NCBI GenBank assembly: GCA_964528705.1
Contig: CAZGUW010000001.1
Span: forward strand, 7,015-71,014
Length of the DNA stretch: 64,000 nt
Origin: SLRI01 sp964528705
GTDB taxonomy: Bacteria > Pseudomonadota > Alphaproteobacteria > Geminicoccales > Geminicoccaceae
Direction of reading: 5' to 3'
Position 1 is the first letter of the stretch, and each line of letters starts with the position of its first letter. The notes beneath the pieces were generated by a model that saw only the letters and a list, made by a program, of their open reading frames with translations, was not told the DNA's origin and searched no databases. Shown piece after piece: positions 37,301 to 44,304 of the stretch. The translations under genes and the position numbers were made by a program.

Positions 37301-37541
37301 GATCATGATGACCTCGCTCGCCTTCATCTTCGGCATGCTGCCGCTGGCGACCGCCCAGGGTGCTGGCGCTGCCGGCCAGCAGGTCCTGGGCACGGCGGTC
37401 CTCGGCGGCATGATCACCGCCACCATCTTCAACAACCTCTTCGTGCCGCCCTTCTACGTGATCCTGCAGGGCTTCAGCGAATGGCTGCGCCGCCCCAGGC
37501 GATCCGCAACCGGCACGGAAGAGCCGGCCGCGGATCGCTGA
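34380..37541 (+). CDS. RND multidrug efflux pump (AcrB/MexB, HAE1 family)
   Basis: This 1053-residue inner-membrane proton antiporter starts with FIERPVFAAVIAIV, typical of HAE1. The proton-relay residues are present: Asp411 and Asp412 in IVVDDAIVVVENVWR and Lys941 in AAKNAILVVEFAR. The GFLPEEDQG motif after helix 7 and the large porter/docking loops are intact, and length is normal. With the preceding lipoprotein channel and adaptor it makes a complete tripartite pump. The substrate range cannot be read from sequence. The stop lies in a hairpin shared with the converging permease gene. Confidence 0.96.
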   Translation: MFSKFFIERPVFAAVIAIVTVLLGIVSLLRLPIAQYPDITPPTIYVTTSYPGASAATVADTVGIPIEQQVNGVPGMLYMQSFSASDGTYTLIVTFEVGTDMDTAQTLVYQRVAIAQAQLPTQVAAQGVTVKQQSTNILLFANLISPTNAYDSLYLTNYAAINLQSELARVPGVAQVNVIGAGTYSMRIWLDPQKMQSFGLVPADVSQALDQQNAQVAAGQIGIPPQPADQPFQYTINVLGRLDQVAQFENIVVKAEATGGGELVRIRDVARVELGAQTYSTFSNLSGQPTAGLAIYQLPTANALAVAQAVKAKMEELKGSFPGGLDYTILFDTTVFVGDAIDGVVETLIEAGILVFLTIFIFLQDWRGTLIPTITIPVALIGTFALLAAFGMTINLISLFGLVLAIAIVVDDAIVVVENVWRIMEEQGIGPKEAAIKAMEELGGAIAGVTLTLMAVFVPATFLPGITGQMYQQFALVLASATALSAINALTLTPALCAIILRKPKPPRFFLFRWFNSGFDRLTKGQTASVGFMIRHKLVTMVLFLAVLGVGAAGFMRLPTGFLPEEDQGYAIVGIQLPSAASLARTEEAVKEVEAALKGAPGIAGWVTVGGVSLLDNSTTLANAAVMYLVFTPFEERDAAGLDQGTILGDVRHRLAAVESAMTFPLVPPAIPGLGVSSGFQMQLQLEGGSSDIRTLAATAHTLIEAARSQSGIAAVNTSFRADVPQIFVDIDRTQAESLGVDIGNVFSALESYTGSSYVNQFNLFNQSYQTYIQADSRFRLQPDDIERLHTRNSAGDMVPIGALASISYTQGAATIARYNLYPTVGLNGAAAPGFSSGDAMDLMAQAAEAQLPANIGYSWTGMSYQEQIVGNQAILIFGLSILLVYLVLAALYESWTNPMAVIMAVPLALLGVVGGMMARNFANDMYCQIGIVLMIAMAAKNAILVVEFARSERAKGLSLAEAARNGAHERFRPIMMTSLAFIFGMLPLATAQGAGAAGQQVLGTAVLGGMITATIFNNLFVPPFYVILQGFSEWLRRPRRSATGTEEPAADR

Positions 37542-37554
37542 CGCGGCACGTCAG
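37538..37554. terminator. Hairpin across the RND pump and ABC permease stop codons
   Basis: CTGACG (37538-37543) and CGTCAG (37549-37554) form a 6-bp perfect stem with a 5-base loop. Each arm contains the TGA of one of the two converging genes. There is no U-tract. The stem is short, so confidence is moderate. Confidence 0.45.
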
Positions 37555-38417
37555 GAGGTCAGGGCACCGGACGTCATGCCCTGCACCATGAACTTCTGCA
37601 GCAGGATGAAGGCGACGACCAGCGGCAGGCTGGCCAGCATCGAGAACGCCATCATCCCGGCCCAGTCCGTGACGAACTCCGCCATGAGGCTGTAGATCGC
37701 CATGGTCAGCACCCGGTTCTCCCAGGCCTCGACCAGCACCATGGCGAAGAGGAACTCGTTCCAGGCCAACAGGAACGCGTAGAGCCCGGCGCCGATGAAG
37801 GCGGGATAGGAGACCGGCACCAGGATCCGAAAGATGGCGCCCATGCGCGTGCAGCCGTCGACCATCGCCGCCTCCTCCATGGCCGGGGAGATGTTGATGA
37901 AGTAGCTGCGGAGCATGAGGATGCAGAACGGCAGGGTGAAGGTCAGGTAGACGATGATCAGCGAGGTCCGCGTGTCGTAGAGCCCGAGCATGACGAAGAC
38001 GCGAAAATAGGGGATGCAGAGCAGGATCAGCGGGAACATCTGCGTGATGATGAGGAACATCAAGACGACCCGCTGGCCCAGGAAGTTGAACCGGGCGAGC
38101 GCGTAGGCGGCGAGCGCACCCAGGAACAGCGACAGGAACGTCACGAAGAGCGAGATGAAGATCGTGTTGAGGAACACCACGATATAGCGCGGGTTGGTCA
38201 GGATCTTGCCGTAGCTCTCGAGCGTGAAGTGCGCCGGGATCCAGCTCGGCGGGATCTTCATCACCTCGAGGTTGGGGCGCACCGAGACCGTCAGCATCCA
38301 GACGATCGGCAGTGAGACGATGACGATGGCGAGGATGAGCAGGCCATAGGACATGGTGTTCAGCAGCAGCCGCCGCTGGTTCATGCCGAGGCCGCCCGCC
38401 AGGGATTGCTGTCGCAT
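37551..38417 (-). CDS. Carbohydrate ABC transporter permease (MalG family)
   Basis: This 288-residue inner-membrane protein has six helices and the EAA loop EEAAMVDGCTRMGAIFRILVP. PFCILMLRSYFINI precedes it, as in MalG relatives. It is the last gene of the minus-strand operon aldolase - binding protein - permease - permease. No ATPase gene follows, because the RND operon ends only 9 bases away. ATG 38417 is used. An internal ATG 12 residues in (MNQRRLLLN) is an alternative start. Confidence 0.92.
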   Translation of the reverse strand: MRQQSLAGGLGMNQRRLLLNTMSYGLLILAIVIVSLPIVWMLTVSVRPNLEVMKIPPSWIPAHFTLESYGKILTNPRYIVVFLNTIFISLFVTFLSLFLGALAAYALARFNFLGQRVVLMFLIITQMFPLILLCIPYFRVFVMLGLYDTRTSLIIVYLTFTLPFCILMLRSYFINISPAMEEAAMVDGCTRMGAIFRILVPVSYPAFIGAGLYAFLLAWNEFLFAMVLVEAWENRVLTMAIYSLMAEFVTDWAGMMAFSMLASLPLVVAFILLQKFMVQGMTSGALTS

Positions 38418-38432
38418 GGTCGTCTCCCCCGG

Positions 38433-39323
38433 TCAGCCTGCGGTGCTCATCGATCGCCGCATGTAGATCGCGCTGACGACGAAGAGAACGATGAACATGA
38501 CGACCGCCTGGGCCGAGGCGTAGCCGAAGTCGAGCTTCTGGAAGCCGTCGAAGTAGATGACGGTCGGCAGCACCTCCGAGGCGTGCGCCGGGCCGCCGCC
38601 GGTCATCACGAAGACCGGGTCGAAGGCGCGGAAGGTCCAGATCGAATCGAGCAGCACGATCGTCGTGATGACGCCGCGCAGCTGCGGCAGGGTGATGTGC
38701 CAGAACTGGCGGTAGAGCGAGGCGCCGTCGATCTCGGCGGCCTCGTAGAGCTCCTTGGGCACAGCCTGGAGCCCGGCCAGCAGCATCACCATGAAGAACG
38801 GGAAGGCGCGCCAGACATTCATGGCGGTGACCGAACCCAGCGCCGTCGAGGGGTCGCCGAGCCAGGAGATCGTGGTGCCCGGAGCGATGATCCCGAACCC
38901 GGTCAGCATGCCGTTGATGACGCCGAAGGGTGCGAGCATCAGCACCCAGATCATGCCGGCGACGGTCGGCGCCAGGAGCCAGGGCACGATGAGCATGCCG
39001 CGCGCCAGCGACTGGAAGAGGCTGTTGATCTTCATGTTCAGGAGCAGCGCCAGCGCCAGCCCGATGATCAGATGGAAGGCGACGCTGAAGAACGTGAACA
39101 GCACGGTCTGCCAGAAGGCCTGCCAGAACAGCGGGTCCGCGGCCAGACGGCGGTAATTGGCGAGGCCGGCCCAGGTCTCGGTCATCAGGTTGCTGTTGAA
39201 GAAGCTGAGGCGAATGACCTCGCCCAAGGGATAGACCAGCAGGGCCACCAGGATCATCAGCGATGGCCAGAGGAAGGACGCGGCCAGGAACTCCTGGCGA
39301 TATCTTTGCCTGAACGAGATCAT
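38433..39323 (-). CDS. Carbohydrate ABC transporter permease (MalF family)
   Basis: This 296-residue permease has a cytoplasmic N-terminus (MISFRQRYRQEF) and the first helix from about residue 13. The EAA loop is YEAAEIDGASLYRQFWHITLPQL. The last helices carry FVLFVVSAIYMRR. It is separated from the binding-protein gene by 89 bases that contain a 16-bp stem-loop. Substrate is inferred to be a sugar or sugar derivative from family and from the aldolase and kinase nearby. Confidence 0.92.
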   Translation of the reverse strand: MISFRQRYRQEFLAASFLWPSLMILVALLVYPLGEVIRLSFFNSNLMTETWAGLANYRRLAADPLFWQAFWQTVLFTFFSVAFHLIIGLALALLLNMKINSLFQSLARGMLIVPWLLAPTVAGMIWVLMLAPFGVINGMLTGFGIIAPGTTISWLGDPSTALGSVTAMNVWRAFPFFMVMLLAGLQAVPKELYEAAEIDGASLYRQFWHITLPQLRGVITTIVLLDSIWTFRAFDPVFVMTGGGPAHASEVLPTVIYFDGFQKLDFGYASAQAVVMFIVLFVVSAIYMRRSMSTAG

Positions 39324-39340
39324 GGACCCGCAATCGATGC

Positions 39341-39383
39341 GGGGCCAACCGGGCCCATCACTGGACCCGGCTGGCCCCTTTTT
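39341..39383 (+). terminator. 16-bp stem-loop with U-tract on the plus strand, between binding-protein and permease genes
   Basis: GGGGCCAACCGGGCCC (39341-39356) pairs with GGACCCGGCTGGCCCC (39363-39378), 14 perfect pairs plus two G-U-compatible positions, loop ATCACT. On the plus strand it is followed by TTTTT (39379-39383), a textbook intrinsic terminator facing antisense transcription. In the minus-strand operon it lies in the message between binding protein and permeases without a U-tract, so there it may stabilise the upstream transcript. Confidence 0.7.
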
Positions 39384-39412
39384 CCTTCAGTGACGAGAAG
39401 CTTGCCGTCCGG

Positions 39413-40690
39413 TCAGTTGGCGGCGGCGAGGATCTCGTTCCACTGCGCGGCAGCGTCGTCGAGACCCTCCTGCGCGGTCTTCGAGCCCGAGACGACGTTC
39501 TGGATCTCCGTCGTCATGATCTTGTTCATCTGCACCGCGTTGGGCATGACGAGGAAGGGCGACTGCGCGTTGTCCCTGGCCATCTGGGTGACGAAGGCCT
39601 GGAACATCTCCTGCTCCTTGAACCAGTCCTGATTCGCGACGTCGGTCCGCGCCGGGAAACCGCCGGTGCCCTTGGACCACATCTCGATGCCCTCGGGACC
39701 GGAGATCCAGCTCAGGAAGGTCCAGGCCGCGTCCTTGTTCTCCGACTGCGTGGTGATCGTGTTCAGCGAGCCGCGGACCATGGTGCCGTCGGTGACGCCC
39801 GTCGGCAGCGGCGCGATCTTGTAGTTGAGCTCGGGGTTGAGCTGCTTCTGGATGGCGATGCCCCACGGGCCCTCGAACATCATCGCGACATTGCCCGTGG
39901 CGAAGTTGGCGCGCTTCTCGCGCTCGCCATTGCTGAGCACGCCCGGGACCGAGATGTTGTCCTTGTTGATGCGCTCGACATACCACTCGATGGCGGCGAC
40001 ACCCTCGGGGCTGTTGAAGACGGCACGATTGGTCTCGGGATCGATGATCTTCGCCCCGGCCTGCAGCAGGAGCGGGTAGATCTCATAAGTCATGTTGGTC
40101 GGCGGCTCGGTCGCCAGCGTGCCGGTGACCGCGAACTGCATCTCCTCCGGCTTCGTGAGCTGGCGCGCCGTCTCGGCGAACTCGTCCCAGGTGGCCGGCG
40201 GGCCGTCGATGCCGGCGGCCTCGAAGAGATCGGTGTTGTAGTAGAGCGCCACCGCGCCGCTCTCGAGCGGCAGGTAGTACTGCTTGCCGCGCCAGGTGGT
40301 GTGGAAGGTCTCCGGAATGTTGCCGAAAAACTCCGGCGGCTGGGCCGCGATCCGCTCGTCGAGCGGCTCGATCATGCCGAGATCGGCGAACTCGGCGATC
40401 CAGTCGACCTGGACCATCAGCACGTCCGGCAGCTGCCCGGCCTGGTGCAGGACCAACGCCCGGTCATGGAAGCCGGTGAACGGCGAATCGACGGGCACGA
40501 GGTCGATGTCCGGGTGTGCTGCCTCGAACGCCGCCTCGAGCTCGGCCATGAACTCCTGGCCGACCTCGGTGCCCTTCCACTGCGCCCAGCGCACCTCGGT
40601 CTGGGCCTGGGCCAGCGCCGGCAGCACGAAGGCCGTGGCGACCGTCAGCGCGAGGAGCTTCGCGGACGGGGATTTGCGGTTGGTCGTCAT
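39413..40690 (-). CDS. Periplasmic sugar-binding protein (MalE-like, family 1)
   Basis: This 425-residue binding protein has a signal peptide (MTTNRKSPSAKLLALTVATAF, cleavage after A-Q-A-Q). The mature part has family segments TGFHDRALVLHQAGQLPDVLMVQ, YYLPLESGAVALYYNTDLFEAAG, GNVAMMFEGPWG and WTFLSWISGPEGIEMW. It is the receptor of the importer whose two permeases follow. The aldolase gene lies upstream on the same strand, with a hairpin between. The ligand is unknown, and the nearby kinase suggests a ketose or a sulfosugar-like compound. Confidence 0.92.
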   Translation of the reverse strand: MTTNRKSPSAKLLALTVATAFVLPALAQAQTEVRWAQWKGTEVGQEFMAELEAAFEAAHPDIDLVPVDSPFTGFHDRALVLHQAGQLPDVLMVQVDWIAEFADLGMIEPLDERIAAQPPEFFGNIPETFHTTWRGKQYYLPLESGAVALYYNTDLFEAAGIDGPPATWDEFAETARQLTKPEEMQFAVTGTLATEPPTNMTYEIYPLLLQAGAKIIDPETNRAVFNSPEGVAAIEWYVERINKDNISVPGVLSNGEREKRANFATGNVAMMFEGPWGIAIQKQLNPELNYKIAPLPTGVTDGTMVRGSLNTITTQSENKDAAWTFLSWISGPEGIEMWSKGTGGFPARTDVANQDWFKEQEMFQAFVTQMARDNAQSPFLVMPNAVQMNKIMTTEIQNVVSGSKTAQEGLDDAAAQWNEILAAAN

Positions 40691-40736
40691 CGTTCCCTCC
40701 CTGGGTTGCTCGTTCTGCGAATGCCTGTCTTCCGCC

Positions 40737-40762
40737 TGCCCCGGACGAGACCGCCCGGGGCA
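40737..40762 (-). promoter_or_regulatory. Hairpin between the aldolase and binding-protein genes
   Basis: TGCCCCGG (40737-40744) pairs perfectly with CCGGGGCA (40755-40762), loop of 10 bases. It lies in the 83-base gap directly after the aldolase stop. There is no U-tract. Partial termination or an RNA-processing boundary is possible. Confidence 0.5.
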
Positions 40763-40773
40763 GCACGCCCGGT

Positions 40774-42186
40774 TCAGCCGGTGCGTTCGGTCTGGCGCGA
40801 GGCTGCCGCCGGCGCCGGCGGCGTGATCTTCTTCACCGTCGTCACCTCGCGCACCAGCTCGCGCGTCCCGCCCACGTTCATCCAGGTGAACATGTCCCGG
40901 AACCGCAGCCGCAGCGCGTCCATGATGTCGGCCTGTGCCTCGGCCGGGATGTCGTAGAAGCGCTGCTTCATCACCTTCCAGGACTTCTTGCGCGTGTTGT
41001 AGAGGAACTGCGCGTCCGTCTCGCCCGGGCCGCGCTCGGCGGCATGATGGGTGAAGGTGTAGTCCCTGATCTCGTCCTTGATCGCCTGCGGCAGGCTCGG
41101 GTGGTCGAAGATGAGGTTGTTGAAGCCGAGCGCCAGATGCACCTCCACCGCACCGTACGGCGCCAGCTTCGCCAGTTGGTCACCCGGCAGTGTGGAAGCC
41201 CCATGCTGCACGGCACCGCCCATGTTGTACTGCTCGCGGCAGAGATCGGAGATCGTCTTCAGGAGGTCGTAGTCGAGATCGACATCGGCGAGCGAGCCGT
41301 CGGGCAGCACCTTGCCGCCGTGATGGGTGCCGGTGTTGATGCTGATCTTGCTGATCGGTGCGAGATCCCCGCCCTTCGCGCGCAGCAGCTCCTGGTACAC
41401 CGACATGAAGGCGTGCAGCTCCTCGGGCGTCGTGTTCTCATGCCCGACCTCGCCGATCTCGCCGCCGAGCGAAATGGTGACGCCCTCGGGCTCGTGCCGA
41501 CGCACGAACTCGGTGAAATGCGCGGTCAGCTCGGCATTGACGCGCTGCTGGTCCTCGACACTGGCGAGCGACAGGTCGACGACCGTCGAGGCGTCGATGT
41601 CGATATTGTAGAAGCCGGCCGCGATCTGCCCCTCGATGATCTTCTCGAGACGGCGGATCTCCGCGGCACTGTCCTTGGCGTAGGCGGCGGCGTTGATCTG
41701 GTCGTGGTCGGCCTGCATGAAGACCGGCCCCTCGTGCCCCTCACGGAGCGCCGCGGCAAGGACACCGGCCGTATACTCGGCCGGTGTCTGCCCGGCGAAG
41801 ATCGATTCGCCGACGGCCTGCTCGAAGATGAAGAGCTGCGAATCCAGCTCGCGGGCGGCCTGGAACACCGCCCGGCAGGTCTGGTAGGTCCAGCCGCGCA
41901 GGTTCATCGCCGGCACGGTCCGGTTGGTCCACTTGCCGGCGGCGCGCGCCAGATAGAGCTCCTGGACGGAGGCCGGCACGATATTGGCCCTGAGCGCCGC
42001 CTCGCCGATTGCCCAGATGGCCATCGCCCGGGTCTCGGGCTCGGCGAGCAGTGCCGCCTTCGCCCAGCGGTCGATCATCTCGTCCGACGGGCGTTTGCTC
42101 TGCGAAAAGTCATATGGCGGGCGGCCGAGATCGACGCCGATGGCCTTCAGGTCGTCCTCGAGCTCAGCGAGCGAGCAGGTTCCCAT
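40774..42186 (-). CDS. Class II aldolase-like protein (fructose-bisphosphate aldolase superfamily)
   Basis: This 470-residue protein carries a class II aldolase core in its middle and end. Zinc-ligand-type residues are seen in FMQADHDQI (Asp160, His161), SLGGEIGEVGHEN (Glu243, Glu246), INTGTHHGG (His288 or His289) and VQHGAST (His328). VHLALGFNNLIFDH follows. An N-terminal extension of about 95 residues and a C-terminal region of about 80 make it longer than the usual 280-360. It heads the operon with the sugar importer and follows the DeoR-type gene. Cleavage of a phosphorylated ketose made by the divergent PfkB kinase is inferred, and the true substrate is unknown. Confidence 0.82.
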   Translation of the reverse strand: MGTCSLAELEDDLKAIGVDLGRPPYDFSQSKRPSDEMIDRWAKAALLAEPETRAMAIWAIGEAALRANIVPASVQELYLARAAGKWTNRTVPAMNLRGWTYQTCRAVFQAARELDSQLFIFEQAVGESIFAGQTPAEYTAGVLAAALREGHEGPVFMQADHDQINAAAYAKDSAAEIRRLEKIIEGQIAAGFYNIDIDASTVVDLSLASVEDQQRVNAELTAHFTEFVRRHEPEGVTISLGGEIGEVGHENTTPEELHAFMSVYQELLRAKGGDLAPISKISINTGTHHGGKVLPDGSLADVDLDYDLLKTISDLCREQYNMGGAVQHGASTLPGDQLAKLAPYGAVEVHLALGFNNLIFDHPSLPQAIKDEIRDYTFTHHAAERGPGETDAQFLYNTRKKSWKVMKQRFYDIPAEAQADIMDALRLRFRDMFTWMNVGGTRELVREVTTVKKITPPAPAAASRQTERTG

Positions 42187-42395
42187 GCGATCACACCTCT
42201 ACGGAACGGATTGGCGCGGAGCGGTACCTTGCAGGCAACGATGATCGCGACCCGATCGGAACTCCACCAGGTAGGTCGGCGACGCGCAGGGGTGTCGATC
42301 CGGTCATCCGTTGCTTCTTCGTCCCGGTACGTCGCCCGACGGCCGAACCGACAGGCGACGTGACGCCTCCCCCGAGCGTCTCAACGCACGGCGCG

Positions 42396-42423
42396 ACGAT
42401 ACAATTTCCCGATTTGAGCACAA
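42396..42423 (-). promoter_or_regulatory. Candidate promoter of the aldolase-transporter operon
   Basis: On the minus strand TTGTGC (42423-42418) and TATCGT (42401-42396) are 16 bases apart, in an AT-richer part of the 294-base gap. Two TGCTCAA direct repeats lie close by on the minus strand and could be DeoR half-sites. Moderate to low confidence. Confidence 0.3.
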
Positions 42424-42480
42424 GCAGGATTTTCGCTTTGCGCGCATTCTTGAGCAAAAACGCGCCTCTAGGCGGCAGCG

Positions 42481-43263
42481 CTAGCCGGCGACGAGCAGGC
42501 GGCAGCCGGCGGATTCGACCAGCCGGACCTTCTCGGGCGGCGGGCGGCGATCGGTGACGACCAGGTCCACCTCGCTCAGATGGGCGAGGCGCGAGGTCGC
42601 GACGCGCAGGAACTTGGTGTGGTCCACCAGCAGCACCCGACGGCGCGCGTTGCGGAACATGGCACGGCCGACGATGGCCACCGGCTCCCGGTACTCGAGG
42701 AGCGTGCCCTCGTTGTCGATGCCGCCGACACCCGTCATGTGCATGTCGCAGCGGTAGCTTTCCACCATGGTGACCGCCGCCGCACCGCCGAAGGACCGGT
42801 CCTGCCGCATCCAGGTCCCGCCGGTGACCTCAATCGAGATATCGGGGCACTGGTCGAGGATCGAGGCGACGACCGTGCTGTTGGTGATCACCCGCAGCCC
42901 GCTGGGCTGCCGCTCGGCGATTGCCCGGGCCAGCGCCTCGACGGTCGTGCCGGTCGGCAGGAAGAGCGAGGTACCGGGCGTCACGAGTTCCGCCGCGGTC
43001 CGTCCGACCGCCGCCTTCTCCGCTTCCATCTCGACACGGCGCTTGCCATAGTCGACATTGGCCGTGCTGATATTGGCACTGGCCCCGCCGTGATGGCGAC
43101 GCAGCAGCCCATGCTCGGCCAGCATCTGCAGATCGCGCCGCAGGGTCTGCGGCGTCACCTCGAACGCGGCGACCATCTCCTCCATGGCGACATAGCCGCG
43201 CTGGGCAAGGAAATTGAGGATCTTGTCGTGCCGTCTGCTCAACTGGACCATGGCGGAGGCCAT
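42481..43263 (-). CDS. DeoR/GlpR-family transcriptional repressor
   Basis: This 260-residue regulator has an N-terminal DeoR helix-turn-helix (RHDKILNFLAQRGYVAMEEM, then VTPQTLRRDLQMLAEHGLLRRHHGGA) and a C-terminal sugar-phosphate sensor domain with LFLPTGTTVEALARA and TGVGGIDNEGTL. It lies between the aldolase operon and the divergent kinase, the usual place for a repressor of both that is relieved by a sugar phosphate. YihW of the sulfoquinovose cluster is in the same family, though membership is too broad to prove function. An ATG four codons in is an alternative start. Confidence 0.9.
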   Translation of the reverse strand: MASAMVQLSRRHDKILNFLAQRGYVAMEEMVAAFEVTPQTLRRDLQMLAEHGLLRRHHGGASANISTANVDYGKRRVEMEAEKAAVGRTAAELVTPGTSLFLPTGTTVEALARAIAERQPSGLRVITNSTVVASILDQCPDISIEVTGGTWMRQDRSFGGAAAVTMVESYRCDMHMTGVGGIDNEGTLLEYREPVAIVGRAMFRNARRRVLLVDHTKFLRVATSRLAHLSEVDLVVTDRRPPPEKVRLVESAGCRLLVAG

Positions 43264-43293
43264 CGCTACATGTGCCGATCCGTGAAATCAATC

Positions 43294-43326
43294 GGAACCG
43301 GCTGACCGGCCGGGGCCGGCGGTTCC
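43294..43326. promoter_or_regulatory. Nested palindrome in the DeoR - PfkB divergent gap
   Basis: Outer arms GGAACCG (43294-43300) and CGGTTCC (43320-43326) enclose inner arms CCGGCC (43306-43311) and GGCCGG (43314-43319), with a 5-base bulge on one side. It sits about 30 bases before the DeoR start and 70 before the kinase start. It could be the DeoR operator or a transcript hairpin. Confidence 0.45.
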
Positions 43327-43392
43327 TGGGACCCTGGTCCTCACCTTCTCTCTTTCCCCTCCCAACCCGCCATCCTGGGGTGCGCCCTCATC

Positions 43393-44304
43393 GTGAAAAA
43401 CAGAGTCGTTTGTGTCGGCAACCTCGTTCATGACGAGGTCTTCCAGGTCGACCAGATTCCCGGCGTCGGCATCAAGGTCGAGGTCCGTGGGTACGAATCC
43501 CGGTTCGGTGGCCCGGCGGCGACCGCGGCGGTCGCCATCTGCCATCTCGGCGGCATCGCGTCCTACTGGGGCCGGGTCGGCGACGATGCGGCCGGCGAAA
43601 AGTCGATCCGCATCATGCGCGAGGCCGGCGTCGACTGCGACGGCGTCGTGGTCATTCCGGACAGCCGCACGCTCCGCGCCATCGTGCTGGTCGACAAGCT
43701 GGGCGAGCGGTGCATCGTCACCGACCGGCTGTCCCTGCCACCCGAGCGCGGCACGCTCCCCGACACGAGCCTCGACGACGCGGCCGTCGTGCTCGCCGAC
43801 ACCCGCTGGCCCAAGGGCGCGCTCCTCGCACTGCAGCGGGCCCGCGCGGCGGGCATCCCGACCGTGCTCGACGTCGACGGCGGCCTGCCCTCGGTCAATG
43901 CCGAGCTCGTGGCCCTCGCCGACCACGTGGTCTTCTCCAGCCAGGGCCTGCACGAATTCGCCGGCGACGGGGATCTCGCCACCCTGCTGCAACGCTGCCT
44001 CACCCGGCCCGGCCAGGTCATGGCCGCCACGCGCGGCCCCGCTGGCAGCATCTGGCTGATCGACGGCGCCATCGTGCCCGTGCCCGCCTTCGCCGTCGCC
44101 GCCGTCGACACGACCGGCTGCGGCGACGTCTTCCACGGCGCCTACGCGCTCGGCCTCGCCGAGGGCCAGGCGCCGCTCGAGGCCGCCCGCTTCGCTGCCG
44201 CCGTCGCCGCCATCAAGGCCGCCCGCGGCCAGGGCTGGGACGGCATGGGGAACCGCGCCGCCGTCGAGGCCCTCATGGCCGAGCAGCCGGCCGGCCCGTC
44301 CTGA
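43393..44304 (+). CDS. PfkB-family sugar kinase, sulfofructose-kinase-like
   Basis: This 303-residue kinase has the PfkB features FGGPAATAAVAICHLGG and SYWGRVGDD near the N-terminus and VVDTTGCGDVFHGAYALG with its catalytic Asp near the end. The pattern GGPAATAA, VVLADTRW and the DTTGCGDVFHGA segment resembles my recollection of E. coli YihV, sulfofructose kinase. Lys28 and Arg138 match positions I recall as its sulfonate contacts, but the third (Asn) is Thr here. The start is GTG 43393. Its 3' end overlaps the nhaC-like gene by 32 bases. Sugar kinase is firm, but sulfosugar specificity is only a hypothesis. Confidence 0.85.
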   Translation: MKNRVVCVGNLVHDEVFQVDQIPGVGIKVEVRGYESRFGGPAATAAVAICHLGGIASYWGRVGDDAAGEKSIRIMREAGVDCDGVVVIPDSRTLRAIVLVDKLGERCIVTDRLSLPPERGTLPDTSLDDAAVVLADTRWPKGALLALQRARAAGIPTVLDVDGGLPSVNAELVALADHVVFSSQGLHEFAGDGDLATLLQRCLTRPGQVMAATRGPAGSIWLIDGAIVPVPAFAVAAVDTTGCGDVFHGAYALGLAEGQAPLEAARFAAAVAAIKAARGQGWDGMGNRAAVEALMAEQPAGPS

